DNA of 64,000 nt, from positions 1,609,549 through 1,673,548 of the forward strand of contig VKON01002658.1 in assembly GCA_009741485.1 (NCBI GenBank), given 5' to 3'. The notes below the pieces were generated by a model. That model ran no database searches. It had not been told where the DNA came from and saw only the letters and a list, made by a program, of their open reading frames with translations. The position numbers were made by a program, and so were the translations under genes. The number at the start of each line of letters is the position of its first letter. Positions within the stretch are counted from its first letter, which is position 1. Shown here piece after piece: positions 1 through 14,577 of the stretch. Source of the stretch: Malurus cyaneus samueli. Taxonomy: Eukaryota > Chordata > Aves > Passeriformes > Maluridae.

Positions 1-3000
1 TATATTATTTAGCATGGCTCTATACCTTCCAGTAAATTATTTAAAAGCACCTCATAGTGTTGAACTCCAATATTTCTCTTCTCCCTTTGCCTATAATCCC
101 CTTTCCCTTCAGCTGGAAAAATGCAAAGACATCACCTACATTTTACAATGGCAAATCCAACTTCACATTCCAGTCTGGAGCATGGAAACCCCAGGCCCTG
201 TCACTCCTTTTTTTAGGAGGCCACATCATGAAACATTGAACACACAAAAAACAACAGGGACAGAAATTATCTTGACATTAACTTGACAAATTATGTTACA
301 CACAGATGTTGAGTTTAATGCTCTTTGTAGCTTAAAAAATGCATTCCACTGTGTGTCCTGATGGGATAGTGTGCCTCTGCCAGGCAGGGTCTGGCTGGGA
401 ATTTGTGGGAATATCTGGCTTTTCCACCTGGTGCTGACATCACAGGGGACTGTGCCAGTGGGAAATTCAGTGTACAATCGATTCACAGGGAGAATTGTGC
501 CCACAGATGCCAAGGAGAGATTTACACTCAGAGGATGCGGGGAGAAGAACTGGGGGAGTAGTTGTAGCAACATAAGCTTCAACCAAACAGTTTTCCTTTT
601 ATAGCTCACCTTCCACTTCCTATGTGGATCTATTTGCTGCAAATTGTAACATTTCTAAAGAGGATAAAGAATTTAAAAACAACAGAAAAAGAGAAATTTT
701 GGAGAGGTAAAAACCCAACCAGACTTTCTCCTACCAAATACTGATAAAATGGAGAAGGAATAAAGACATAATAATTTTTAAAAACCCTGTGTACATATCC
801 CAATCACTGTTGTAAGGTCAATTGAAAAGAAAAGTAGATCTGTCACCTTTTATAACTGTGACTTTACAAAACTCACCAGATTTTGGGCATTGTTTCTCTG
901 CCATGGACTTCCCAATACAACACAAATTCTCCCACACAAACTCTGCCTTCACCAAAATTTGGGATGTTGTTTATGCAGCACCATCAGCCTTGTCTCAAAG
1001 TCATGTTTGTTCAGTTTGACTTTGTGTGAGATAAAACATGTTCAAAGCACCCATTCCAGAGGTGACAATGCTGCCCCAATCCAGAGCAGCTCATGTAAGA
1101 ATAACCCAACAGCTCTGCTTTCCCTCTCCCCCCACCAAAGAAGATTGTCAACTTTTCCCCTAAGCTTATTATCAAACCTGTGATCTCTTCAGAAGAGGGA
1201 CGAGCTCTAAATATAAGAAAGAATCTGTTATGTAATACCCCGAGCGAGGAGACAGCACACAACAAACATCCTGTAGAAAACACGGGCCTGAGCCAAACAG
1301 GAGTGGGAAAAGAAGGGAAATTTGTGTCATTGCCCAGTGCCAGGCCTTGGGTCCATCCTGTGCAGAGCCAAACCTCCAAAAAACATGAAATCATGTGCAA
1401 AACTCTGGGGTTTATCTCTGTGGAAGATAAACAAATGCAAACAGGTGACATTATCTGCAAGTTGATCCAGGATGTGGCAGAAATTTACTCAGATCAGAAG
1501 AAATCTTCCTCAAACACAAGGAGGACTCGTTTGAAGCTGCCTGAACCTGGATTGTAAATAATGCACTGGTAGGACTGACTCACCCACGGTGATGAGGAGG
1601 CTCAAAGCTGCTTCAAATGGAGCAGTGTCACAGCTCTAATCAGCAGTTAAGAGAGTTCCTGGGAGCCACACTATCAATTACCCTGGTAATACATATGCAA
1701 GGGAGGCAGGGATACGCAGACACAGAGAATACCAAATCAAAACATTAATAAAAAATAAGGAACCTTAGGAGACAAATTATTATCTTCTATGTCTACAGTG
1801 CTTTGTGTGTTCCCAAAGGATTTAGAATCTAAAAATAAATGATTACTTCTACCAGCACTGACATCCAAGCTACCTTGGATGAAAAGCAGCAAATTGCTAA
1901 CCATGGATAGCAACATAACACAACTGTTTTGAACAAACAGCAAGAAATGGACCATGCTGGAAAGAACAGCAGGACTCTACACAGAAATTGAGGCTAAAAT
2001 CTAACCAGAATAATGTGAAGATCACCTTGATTTTCTACGCCTGTGATGGGATAAAAATGAGAACTGTCTGCTTTGATATCTCATCCTCAGCCTCCATCAT
2101 CCTTCTCTCACCATTCTTTAGCACCATACTGAGATACTGCCTTGAAGGAAAATAGTCAACATCTGCAGCTAAAATACTTATATATATATGTATTTACACA
2201 TGTATACCTAAATATGAACAATCACCACAGATTCCTTGGGAAAAGAAAGAGGGAAGAGTCCTAGAACAGATCAAAGGTCACCAAAAAAACACATGGCTAA
2301 TCCAGAAATCATTAAAACCCTGGGCCAAGTAATGTTTTGAAAATAAATTCAATCAATTCTGTCTCCAAAACACGCAATGGTAATGATATTGGTAGAAATT
2401 ATCTACTAATGATTGAATAAATAAAGAAACAAATATGCCTCTGCAAGGCACAGTTCTGGATTAAGGGTAGTAATAAATTAGAAGAGTAATGATATAACCA
2501 GAAAAGAACAAATTCAGGAGGAGGTAATCAAGTAAAGATCAAAAACAAGTACGTTTTCTTAGTGGGAACAGAAAATTCTATGGAAGTTTAGAGATGAGCT
2601 ATAAAAGTGCAAGAATTTTTAACTGTCGACAAAACACCAAATGTAAAATTAAAAAAATCAGTATTCAAAATCCACACAGGAAATTGTAATGAATTCTTTT
2701 CGCTGAGTTTATCTGTAAAAGACTGCTAATGGCACACGATTGGATCTATCAGAAGTACAGTCAGGCAGCACCAAGATTCCTCAAGGGCAGAGAGTTTTCA
2801 AATCAAAATACAGGTGCTGCACCCGCCTGAGTGAGCTTTTTAATGAGGCGTGGAGGCGACGGAAGAGACACAACTGCAACGGGTTAGATTGAAAATAATA
2901 TGGCAAGGAAAAAATAAAGATTAGGAACACCAGCTGAGCTGTGAGATAACACAGGAGAAGTTAGTGTTAAAGGAAGATTTGAGTTATAATAACCCAGCAG

Positions 3001-4556
3001 TGGTAAATTGGAAGATGTAACACGATAGGAGCCGGAGCGCTGCTCCCAGTTCTGGGGCTGACAAATGACACCTCTGCCAGCAAATCATTTAATCCCTGCA
3101 CATCCATCCATCTAGGAGTCAAAGAGGTTTATTGCCTTAAAACTTTGGAAGAGCACCATGAAATTTAATTTATTAATACCTGAAAATGATGCTTTAATCC
3201 TCAGATAGAAAGTGCTGGGGAAGGACAAGGTGTTTACAAAGTTACCACTACCTCATAAAATATTTTTGTATTTTCTTTGGTGAATCCTTGTCTGTTTCTG
3301 TCCTGATTCAGTTCCTGATTCCACAGCACTCCTTGACTTACAGATGATATAAAACAATAAAGGACTGATGGCAAACATCTCATTTTTACCAAAATTTGGT
3401 GTTTTCTAATATTCAACTTGAGTTTTTTTTATATCAGGGCTGGTTATGTTATCATCAGCCATCCCACATTTTTGCTGAAATCATTTGATTTGTAGTTTTT
3501 CAGTAGTACCAAAGATGGGGAGAAAACCACTTCATTTCTAGATAAAGTTCAGCAAGGCTGAAGCCTGAGCTCGGATTTACTTTCACCTGGCTGAGATGGC
3601 AGCAATAATAACATAATCATAACAATAAAACAGAGATATAAGAAACCACTGAAGAAAATAAAACCTGATGCCCACAAGAGTGACATTGACCTCCCGGTGC
3701 CACTCAGAGCCCAGACAGACCAAGCTCTCTCACCCACAGGGACAGCTCATGGCAGGAGGGCTGAGAAATCCAATTAGAGAAACTTCCCAGGCTCCCTGCT
3801 TCCAGCTGGATATTAATTCTTGATATTTAGGAGAACTTGTCAAGAACAATTGCACAGCTCCTCCTGAGCCTTCAGCTCTGAGTCACCATCACATATGGCA
3901 AAGGTGAGCTTCATTTCAACAACACAGAAGGGGAAATTACCTGGTTTTTTTTAAGGTCTCATGTAGCCCTTAAGGGACCACATTTTTTATTTATTTAATG
4001 TTGCATTTCTCACATCTTCCCGTTTTTTAAAAGAACTATGAAAATGCCATTAATCTTCAAAGGGATCAATCATCTTTCTGGGTATGAGGATGTTTGATGG
4101 AGAACTTTGTATCTCTGCAGGAAAGGCTTAAAGGAACAAAGGGACATTTTTTCTGCTTTCTTCCTCCTGCAAAATGTATTGCCCCAACCTTCCTAGCAAG
4201 GAAACTGGAAAAACTGGAAAGAAATATTAGCATTTACAACCATTTTTTAAATACAGATCTAATCTTGTTGCAAAGGAAATGTCCATTTTGATAGCAAGTT
4301 TTATTTAGGCTGAAAAAGGAATTTATGCAGCCTTTTAAGGACATATGTTCAGTTTAATGTGATCTCAGTTGAAAACAAAAGTGAATATTACTGAATTTAA
4401 CACCTCAGTGATCAAAGCTCTTCTCTGACGCAGGGAACAAGAAAAATTAGCCAGGAAAAGAACAGAGGACATGAAAAAATTGCAAGGAAAAGAACAATAA
4501 AGTACAATAAGACACGTCTGAGTAACTGCTCAGGTTCTAATATCTACAAAACCTGA

Positions 4557-4593
4557 CCAAGAGAGAAAGAAAGAAAAGGAAAGAAAGGAAAGA
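4557..4593. repeat. purine-rich GAAA/GGAAA low-complexity tract
   Basis: About 37 bases of almost pure purine on the plus strand, built from degenerate GAAA and GGAAA units. It is simple-sequence DNA inside PPM1E intron 1 with no sign of function. Confidence 0.7.
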
Positions 4594-6864
4594 ATTAATG
4601 GAATGATTGAGATTAATTTGCGTACTTGCTGCTGCAATAATTAAAGACTTCTTTCTTATCATGTGAATGTCTCGGGCTTCCCATTCATGAGGGAGATTGA
4701 CACACTGATATATTTTGCTTCCAAGTAAAAATGGATTTCTCTTCCATTGCAGCCACTCTCTGGAACACATTGAAGGAAAATAGCGCAGAAGACTGATAAG
4801 AGCAAGAAACAGCAAATAACTTTTAGTCAGGACTGCAAAGAATTGTGCATCCCAAATCCACCTTTGACAAACGACCAAGATGGCAGCAGGAATGGGACAT
4901 TTCTCCTCTCTGTCTTTTCCACAGATTTTTTCACCCTCCCACATCCCAGCCCTGGCGCACACAATTCAAAAAAACTCCTCTGGTTCTAAGGATGACAATC
5001 AACAGAGAAGACCTCCCAATATTTTCCTTGGATACCCTTCCAGCTAGAACTATGTCCTCCAAAAAAAAAATTGTTGCGAAGTGAAGATGCAGAAAAAGAC
5101 AAGAAATGTGAAATGGTCAGGAAAGAGGGAAAATTAGAGGAATAAAACCCCTGGCTGTACTCCAGGTTATTCCAATAATCAATCTATATCTATTTCCTTC
5201 ACAGTCTCCCTATCGGAAATAATATAAAGTCCCTGTTGAAATATTGTATTGTATTTTTAAAAATCTAAAGCAGCAACTAATTTTAAAAAAAAAAAAAAAA
5301 AATAAAAAAGCGCAAACCCCCAGATTTCTCACTCCATGTATTTAATACGAGGTTGTTTCCTGATGAAACCCTTAGTAAGTGGGAGTAGTCAGGGAGACAC
5401 TTGGATTTACATAAATTTGAGACAGAAAAATGCTGTTAGAGTAAGTCCATGGCACTGCATGGTTGGCATTGAGTCTTTCAGTAGAAATTACACCAGGCTG
5501 CACACAGAGACAGCACTGAGTCTCAGGCAAAATTCATAATTAACTTCTGAGTATGTCCTTAAATTCAGTCATTGCCCTCCTCTTTACAGCATTAGCACAA
5601 TATTTACAGGTTGTTCATGCACAATCTGCCAACTCTAAGTTATGATTTTACCTTGCTTTTAAGTCCATTTTATCATTGCCACACAAATTTTAAATATGAC
5701 TCCATGCCATTCCTGATAACTTGATTTTTTCCCTTTTTAAAAGGAACAGTACACATATCACAGCAAAGCTCAGCAGTTAATATAATTTAATGTAAAACTA
5801 CACACAATTTTCAAAATGGATAGTGGAATTTATTTAAGAGCTCTGCTAGACTCAACTTGATATAGTGCATCATCATACAGCGGAATAGGTAATAACTTTG
5901 GATTTTTTTTTTCCCCATAATGGCCTGTAAATTCAAAATCTAATAATTCTTCTGTAAGAAATTCATCTGCTAAAGATCCAGGTGAAGCATAAGCCACTCA
6001 CCAGAAGATACCGACGTTCTCAGCTTGGCAAATGAAGAAGAGATTTAAAATAATCATCCATTTGCTTTTTTGGCACAAAACAACAACGCTCCATGAGCAA
6101 TTTCCAAGAGATCCAGGATGGGAATAGCAAGGAGCACACCCAGCAATGCCTGGTGAAGAGTTTACTAAAAAGACAGAGAGAAAATGGCAGAACCAAACCC
6201 TAATGTGCCCTACAGTTGCCACAGTCAGACTCCTGGGCGGGGCGTGTTCTTCCAGCCATTCCTATCTTTTTTTTCTGATTACAATTTAATTTCCCTTTAG
6301 GGGAACGAGAAAAAAACGCATTCAGATTTGCAGAGAAACATGTGAGATGAACGTATGAAGGCTTTGGAGGCTGCGATAAAAAAACAACAGATGGTTGAAG
6401 AGTGACTGCACGCCCCAGTTCACTCCTGGGCCCCTGGTCCCGTTCTGACGCCGATGACGCCAGCAGAGCTCCTCCATGAATTCCATCCCAAAGATCACGG
6501 ATTATCCCACATGTGCTGAAGTCGAGAGGTCTTGCACAGGCTGTGGTTGCTCACCAAAAGTCTCCTCAAAAGTTACTCCTTCCGTACATCCTGTAGCACC
6601 AACAGGATAATGTCTGTTTCCTGATATTTTGTTCTCCAACCAAATTACTTCAGCCGCAGTAAAGATTTTAACTTTAAAAATGCAAATCAGAGAGCAGTGA
6701 GAAGGATCAAAAGTTTAGAAAGTGTTGTCCATGAATAAATGATGACTGAGGAAACACCAGAATTCACACACGGAACAATGAGGTCGAGGAAGACTCGATA
6801 TTGTTTCCTGTGCTAATGAGGAAGGGATCAACATTATTAAAAAATTAACAGGGGGATTCAGTAG

Positions 6865-7082
6865 GAAAACTTTCCACCTGTAACTGCCACCACCAAGAAC
6901 TGGAATAGCCTTGCAGAAGGAGGTTGTGGGATCTCCACTGCTGGGATTTGAGGCGAGGTCAGAAAAGGAGCTCCCAGGATATGGTTTAGATTTAGCGAGT
7001 TCTACCTTGAGTAGAAAGATGGACTCAATGACCTCCTGAGCTGCTTTTCAGCCCTATTTTCTATGGTTTTTCTATTCTATTA
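6865..7082 (+). repeat. CR1 LINE 3' fragment
   Basis: The stretch has the order of landmarks typical of an avian CR1 3' end read on the plus strand: a CTGGAATAGCCTTGCAGAAG-like block, then GTGGGATCTCC, then GATGGACTCAATGACCTCCT, and finally a TTCTATGGTTTTTCTATTCT tail. It is 5'-truncated, as most CR1 copies are, and contains no open reading frame for the reverse transcriptase. It lies antisense to PPM1E in intron 1. The left edge is approximate. Confidence 0.8.
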
Positions 7083-7299
7083 AAAACATGTGAAATTTCC
7101 CTTAGCTCTTTTCCTTAAAGGAAGGAGGGTAATTCAAGAGACACGGGATCTCCAGAGCATAGTCCTTAATTAATTAACCTCATAACGTAACCTGCAGTCA
7201 CATTGTGCGGTGTTGTGTGTGTGCCCCCTCCAGCTCCTGCCCTACATTCCGGTGTCTTCTGCCTACGGAATGTGGAGCTTGGGCACAAAGAGAGTGGTG

Positions 7300-8260
7300 T
7301 GTCCTAACTCTCTGGGAAATCAATGGGAATCGAGGTGACTAATTAAGAATTGTAATCAGGCCCTTAATGCAAAGCAATAGAAAGGCATGTCTTTGGAATC
7401 CCATTAGCTGCTTAATAATTCAAAACAGGCACCCAATAATATATTGACTGCCTGGGAAAAGGCATCTTGGAGGCCCAGAGTCTCACATTTCCACTGAACT
7501 CCTGAGGGAAGAGAAGCCAACCCTCAGTCAAAGCAGAATCCACAATTCCACTCAATCCATCTACGTTGGATGTGAAGTTTTGGGGTTGTTCTCAGTCAGG
7601 GCTGCTCATTTATGGCTACAAAAGGATAAAGAAGCAGCTCTTCTACATCTGTTTGTAAGTAATGACTCTATAATGATTTCAATTCTTCTAAGACTGCCCT
7701 ATTAAAAAAAAATTTAAATAATTTTTTTGAGGGAAGCATCTCCCACGTAGGCAGATCTCTGGGTGCATTACACTGGCAGCACCCTTTGCTGATCCCCTGC
7801 TCTCATCCCAGCTGCTGAGAATCGGAACTGAGAGACTTAATTACTGCACCTTTCAATAAGGATTTAATTTTATTTTTGTTCTTTCTGCTGCGGATGCCCA
7901 TGAATCAGAGGGTCACTTTAAGCACAGAATTCAATTTAATTATACTCGAAGGCATTTTTATCATTAAACAGGTCAACTTATTAAAAAAATATCTTGATTA
8001 TGAATAATGGAAAGCCTGGCAGGCAATCCGGGAGAGTTTCACTCTGAAAGCTCCCACATCCATTTATTTAGATTTGTTTACTAAGCACTGGGCAAGGCCC
8101 CACTGAATGAACATGACAGCATTAGCTGAAACTGCATTCAATATTTAACTGTAAGTAGATTTTAATGCTTATCTATTGATTTTTTTTTTTAAATGGGAAT
8201 ATTTACCAGTATTTGTAAACTCAGCTATTAATTGCTAATAATGAGAAAAGCGACACGGAA
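7300..8260. other. candidate conserved noncoding block (homeodomain-type motifs)
   Basis: Intronic DNA unusually dense in TAATTA/ATTA cores (for example CTAATTAAG near 7340 and TTAATTATAC near 7935), with no repeat similarity and no usable open frame. This composition is common in conserved developmental enhancers, but conservation cannot be judged from one sequence. The call is only a pointer. Confidence 0.2.
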
Positions 8261-9765
8261 GAGTTGACTGAGAATATGACCCTGAACTGGATGTGGCCAC
8301 TCCCTTCCCAAGGTGCAGAGTGATTCCATAGAATCAGGTCCATCCCTCAGCTAGGACTGGATCCTTTCTCAGGTAGGACACTGTTTTAATTACATGCCAG
8401 GGAGGATGTCTCTGATGGACTATCCTCATGTGAACCAGATCTAAATAGAAAAATCCCTGCTGTTCATGAAAGCCTTGATGTGCAACGTGGAAGAGAGTAA
8501 ACATTCTGGAGAAAAACCATTCTGGATAGGAGGGAACAGAAGAAAAGGAAAGCTATTTTCATGCTTGGGTCTTTTCAAGGCAAGCATTTGCATATTTTTG
8601 CTCTATTTCGTATGCAACTCCATGTAACATGATTTCTGTGCTATTTATAAGACTAAGTAGTCAAGTAACTGTGTGTTTTATATATCCCCTTCCTTTATGC
8701 TCCCCATTTTCATTAACTGTTTGTTTTCTAATCATTCAACAGGCCTAGAACTCATCTATTTATTTAACTGTATCGTCAATACTAATTTGAAAACTTGTTT
8801 TTAACCACTTGCTGTATGTGTAAAAAAGAATTAATTCTATTATTTTAAGCTAAAGGTTTTAAAAGGTAATTACACAAGGATGCAAGCTAAGAAGTAAAAT
8901 CAAATTTTTACTGATTTCCAAAGTGTTTTTGTTTTCATCTTTATGTCCTCATGACACAGAAAGGGAATCAAAGTGCAGAGATAAAAAGCTATTACACAGA
9001 ATTATCTGAAAGGAACCTGATTGCAAAGCCAGTTCTCTCTGGACTTGAAGGCCACATGGAACACTTTCCTCATTCACCCAGGATTACTCTGTGGTCCTGA
9101 TCACAGATAACCACAATCACACAGATATCCCAAATGGAAGAACTAGAAGCAATTTCTGTTCTTGGAAAAAAGCTGCGTTTTGCTGATTCATGAAGGTATC
9201 CAGACACAAGAGCAGCAGCTCTCACCATCCACAAAGACAACGGGGCATTATCATGACCTTAGAATCTCATCCTTCATTTTCAATTTCCTTTTGTACATAA
9301 AATCAAACATCACACAGTCAGAGCATCACAGAACTGTCAGAAAACCAGGACCACGTGGGTTTTGTACACCATAAATTATTGCTTTTGGTAGCTGATCTCA
9401 GAGGTTCATGAGGTTTGGATTTAGCACAACTGATGCATTATCTTTCCCTAAATACAGAAATTCGTTAAAACAGGAATATATCCAGTTCTTCTCACATCAG
9501 TTGCTGATGTTTCTCCCTCTTCATCTCCTCTGCCCTGCCCTCATCTCTCTCCTCTCTCAGCTTTGTAAAAACCCCTCAGCTGAGATTGTTACTCTCCTGT
9601 CCAGACTGGAAAGAGCAGCAGATTTCCTGGTAATGGATTCATCTGTGCTCTCTGATGATCTATTTTTGCTCAGATGATTCAATTTAATGTTCCTGTAGTG
9701 TACAAGGCTGACCTAAGCTCTCTCAGGTGATGACCTAAGGAGTAACATTACTTTTATTAGTCATA

Positions 9766-9940
9766 AAAAATTTTCAAGAGAAAATTTACGGAAACAAATC
9801 TGAATGAAAAAAAGAAACGAAAAAATTTTCAAGAGAAAGTCTTACAGAAACAAATCTGAATGGAAAAAAGAAATGAAAACATTTTCAAGAGAAAGTCTCT
9901 TAGAGAAACAAATCTGAATGGAAAAAAGAAACTGAAAATA
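9766..9940. repeat. three-copy tandem repeat, about 56-bp unit
   Basis: Three near-identical units follow one another. The core TTTTCAAGAG starts at 9771, 9826 and 9882, and each is followed by GAAACAAATCTGAATG and an A-rich GAAA(A)n segment. Spacing is 55 and 56 bp. The copies differ by a few substitutions and small indels, so the array is fairly young. It lies in PPM1E intron 1. Confidence 0.93.
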
Positions 9941-10630
9941 CAAAAACTTGCTACTGTAATGTGACACTGAAGTGGCACTAAAAATTACTCAATAGTCTCC
10001 AATTAGGTCTCATACTGCTTACATTCATTTTCAGGTATTAGGTAGTTGATCATTGTTTGTTCAGGCACAATAGCAGAGACATTTCAAATGGCACAGCTCA
10101 GATATTTAATTAGAATTCTCTGTATGACTTTGCCTTTTTTTTTTGTTACCATTCTTACAGATTCCTGAGGTAGCTCCGTAAACAAGGTCACAGCAAAGAA
10201 ATTGGGCTGTGTATGAACAAAACAGAGCAGCACTTGGCTCTTGTGCTGCCTCCTCACCTTCTTTACTTCTGTGTGTGCCCCTTGTGCAGCTCTGTCCGTG
10301 ATTTTGGCAAGTGGCAGTGACAAGAATCCCAATGATGTAATTTCTGTCACTCTGCACTTCCGAGGATGCCGTCCCTGTCACCTCCACGCTAATGAGGAAC
10401 ACACTGAGAGCAGCAGCACTTTGCAAACACTGAACGGGGTAAAGGAGCAGAAAGGCACAGCAGGAAAGAGGGATGGTGGGGATGGAAAGCTCCAATCCCA
10501 TAAAAATCCAGGAATGCTCTGATAGGTATTGGAAATCTCAGGATCTGGGCTGTCATTTCTTGAATTCCGCTGGAATTTCAAGTGGTGGGTACTGAGCCCT
10601 ACAGAAAATGCTCCCTGACCCGAAGAATTT

Positions 10631-10652
10631 ACAATTTCAATATTGAAATTGT
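10631..10652. repeat. perfect 22-bp palindrome
   Basis: ACAATTTCAAT is immediately followed by its exact reverse complement ATTGAAATTGT, with no spacer. The flanking bases do not continue the symmetry. It lies in PPM1E intron 1, away from other features. Confidence 0.9.
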
Positions 10653-13600
10653 CAGTCAAAAGGAGGGGAAAGAAGGGCAAGAGAAGTGAAGCTTAAAGGC
10701 ATGAAAAGAATAATGATTTGTTACCCAGGTTAGTTCCACTGTTTGGGAGGGAGATATCTATTCAAATATTGTTTAGATTATTATTATGAAATTAGGACAG
10801 GTAACAAGAGCAACTTCCAAATGCAGAAGTCTAAAGCAGAACCAAATTGTGCTGCAAATAAGCAGCACTCAAAATGATAAGATTTTTAATGAAATATCAG
10901 CCTTGCTGCCACATATGTCAATCCCTAAACTTAGGGAAAGGAACACCCAGAATATAAATTGGACTCAAGGCAAAAGCAGCTGCAAAGCAAAGAATGAGCT
11001 GATTTGACACTTGCTAAAAAAAAAGTCCATTAATCAGAAGAGAAATATTTATGCTTTCAAGTCAGAAACTAGTCTTGAAAAACCAAATATCTGCATAAAT
11101 TCCTCATTGTATTTCCAGACTTTCAGCCACAACACAACTATTTCTGTGAAAAATGTCATTACGCAGTTTGGTGTGTGTGTTAACCATTAGTGAGAGGAGA
11201 ATGTAACAGATGTCCCACATCCACAGATCTAAAAAATACCACACGGGTAACTCAAAGAATATTTCAAGCTGATGCTGGACCACTTAATAAAAACTGATCA
11301 CGTTTCATATCATCCAAAAGTGGTAGATATAACCTGCGAGTTGGAATTAATTTTATACTGCATAATTTCTTCCTATTAAATCTGAGTGGTTCTTTAAAAA
11401 GCAAATTATTTGTGATGGGTATTTTTAATGGGAATTTTGAAAAAAAAGTAGCCAATATCTGATCTTAAAGTTCTCCTGAATTTCTGTTGCTATAACAACG
11501 CATGAAAACCTTTTTCCTGTTGAGGACATCTGTAGCTATTTTTACAGGCAACAGCTGGATTTGTCTGTCTGAATTTCACTTGTAAGAAAAAGTGTTTTAT
11601 TTGTTGCCTTGGAACAAGCTCTTAATATAATGACAAATGTCAGAGCCCAGCAGGCTCAGTAGCTAAATAATCTGGTATAAAACATGTATTACATGGCCAA
11701 ACTGTAAATTAAGCAACAATTTGATTAAAAGCAGTGAGAGTCTCACACTCTCCCCATGCACAGACACGTCCTCCTCCCGGATATAACACTGGAACAACAA
11801 GGGCACAAAAGTCTTTGGAAATGAGATCTTTGATGTCAGGAGATGCCACCTTTGTACTTTAAATTCATTTAAAATTTACCAGTTCAGAAGAGCAAGAGTC
11901 TGAGTTGCAATTTGCCATAGAATGAGGTGTGTCAGGCACCTGGGAACACTCAGTATTCTGGGATGCACAAATCCATGTGAAAATGTGAGCCGACCGTTCC
12001 CATCCTTCTCCACAAAACTTTATCTTACAATAAAAGCAGCAAATCAAGCCAGTGATGAACATACAGATCTCTCCATAAATAAATGAGCTCTCTCAGCACC
12101 TTGCAAGGTCAGGCCATGTGTAATCTTGCCCCCAAATTATTGATATCTGTAAGACTGGAAAGAAAAATTTGGGGCTCAGACAATCAGGCAACACCCAAAC
12201 TGGCATGGAGAGAAGTTTATTTTAGTTTAAAACTCCACTTTATGTGATGCAGGATGTACTTATTATTATTGTTGCACATAATTTAGAATATAGGATCATT
12301 ATCAGGGATCCCTGGAGGGAATTGTTTGAGGATTAGGGAAGAATGAGCTGTATCCTAATGCTGATTACAAACCACAGCTCCCATGTGTGGGGAGAGCCTG
12401 CTGGAAGCTGCATCCCTGCACCCCCAGGCACAGCAGCCTCCAGTGGTGCAGAGCTTTTCAGAGCATGAGGAGTCACAAAAAGCTACATGGATTCCTGAAA
12501 AATCCCCTCCTGCTGTTTCCAAAAAGACCTGTTAGTGATGAACTGAAATCACAAACAGAAATAGCACAGACTCCCCTGGGATGTTGGAAATACACAATAT
12601 ATGCATTATACAAAGGCAGGTACTGCACCTATGCCTGGGGCACAGGGATGAGGGGAATACTTGCTTCATTTTTCAAACAAAAAAAGAGGAGGGCATGACA
12701 TTTTGTAAGCAGGGTCCTGTATCTTTTTTTCCTTCTGATTTTAGCTGTAAATACATAATTACTGTAAACGCATTCAACACCTACACGACTTCTAAACCAG
12801 CACAGAGCTGTTCCTATTGCATGTGCTGATCAATAATTACCAATTTCATGCAGAGACAGGTAAATTGCCAGTGCTTCACCCCAGGACATTTCGTGTTCAG
12901 ACAGACGCCTACAGTTTAAAGGCGACAGTTTGCAACACAAAAGGCAAAACCGGTCTGAAATTTTTCTTCATAATTTGCTTCCAGCTGATTGCTCACCACA
13001 TTAAGATGTACGAGTTCCTACTGCAAAAGTACTGAGTATGACTGGGGTGTCAAGGAGATTTACAGCCCAGTGGCAGACAATAGTTTTGTTGACACTTTCT
13101 AAGCTGAATTTATTGGAGAGCTTCCTGAAGAGAGGAGAAGTATTCAATTACCCAGTAAATATCAAAAAAAACATGCTCGGTGCTGCCGTTCTTCCCTTGG
13201 ACAGGAATTCCAGGCTTTGAAGTGTGACCTTTTGTTCAGGCCTACTGGAGTCTGTGCTTAAATTTTGTGCTGGAGAATTGGACACAGTGCTGAGCTTCGG
13301 AGTGATTTCCATGCAAGTTTATCCACAGTGCAGGAAGGGGCACAGAAAGTAGAGGCTAAAAGGTCCAAGGAGGTCGTTTTTTCACAATTTTCTAAAAGAA
13401 CAAAACAACTCCCCCCCAAAAAAAAGATTAAGAGCAGGGATATGATACAATTGAAATTCAATATCTGAACTCTGCCAGGCTGAGGAGCACCTGGGTGCTT
13501 TGCTGTTGTTAGTAAGGGAATAAAGGAAATAACACAGAGAATAAAAGTGCCTTGGAATTCAGCCAGCACAAAGCAGAGAAATTCTGTCCCATGATTCCTG

Positions 13601-14577
13601 ATCCATGTGGAGGTTCACCTGAAGGAAAACTCATTTATTGATTGCTATGTTGGTCTTGGAGATATGAGGCCAACACACCCAGCAAAGAGTAGGGATGGGA
13701 CAAGATGGGCACGGAGTGGAAAGCAACTTATTTGTTAGGAGATGGCAAAAAACAAGTAGTTCAAGCAACTTAAAGAATTGGAGAATGACCTTGTGTTAAT
13801 CAGGTTAGCATGCCCAAGGGAGTGGGAGGGAAATCTCCTTACTTAATAAGATCAGTCTTGATTTTAGAGATAATAGGGACATAATTACAAATTGGCGAGG
13901 ATGATGTGACCTCCAACCCATCTTTTAAATCCTCATCTCGAGATACTTAATGAACCTAGTGAAAGTGGAAAATAAAATGGAGTAAGGAATAACGATCGGA
14001 GCCAAAGCCCGGTGGAGAAACCTTCGACAACAACCACACTGAATTTTGAGGAACTGAAAGAAACTCTTTAACACCACGTGAAAGAAGATCTATATGCAGC
14101 AAAACCTTTTAACACATCTTGCAAAGCAAATTACTTCAAAACACTCACACTTTGAACGGTGTGGTTTGCAGCTTTAACACACAAAATTACAGCAAAACAG
14201 AGAGAAAATGAACCGGTCTTTCTTTGAAGTAACCTCCACACAGTTTTCTTGGGTAACCTTCCAAAACATGTGGCCTTTTCTGTCTGCTATTTTTATTTAC
14301 TGTGGCTGTTACAATGGGTTTTGGAAGTAAACTCTCAGCAATCAATCTTTAGAAACACAACAGGACTTGGATTTTGCACAGAGGGATACAAACATCTGTA
14401 ACCCTGCAGGTGCTGCCATCTGTTCAGGTATTAGAATTTGTACCCACAAATATAAAACTCATTCAGGCACTATAAATACCTTTGGTTTAACATTTTGGCA
14501 ATTTTATGGATGTTTAAAAAGTCAAAACCTTATGCACAAACCTCAGAAAATATGGATCCGTAACAAAAGAGAAAAAG

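Noticed and set aside
13600..14060. Possible old LTR or other retroelement remnant in PPM1E intron 1
   Set aside because: Composition shifts slightly, but I found no TG...CA ends, target-site duplication, primer-binding site or gag/pol-like reading, so there is no basis for a call.
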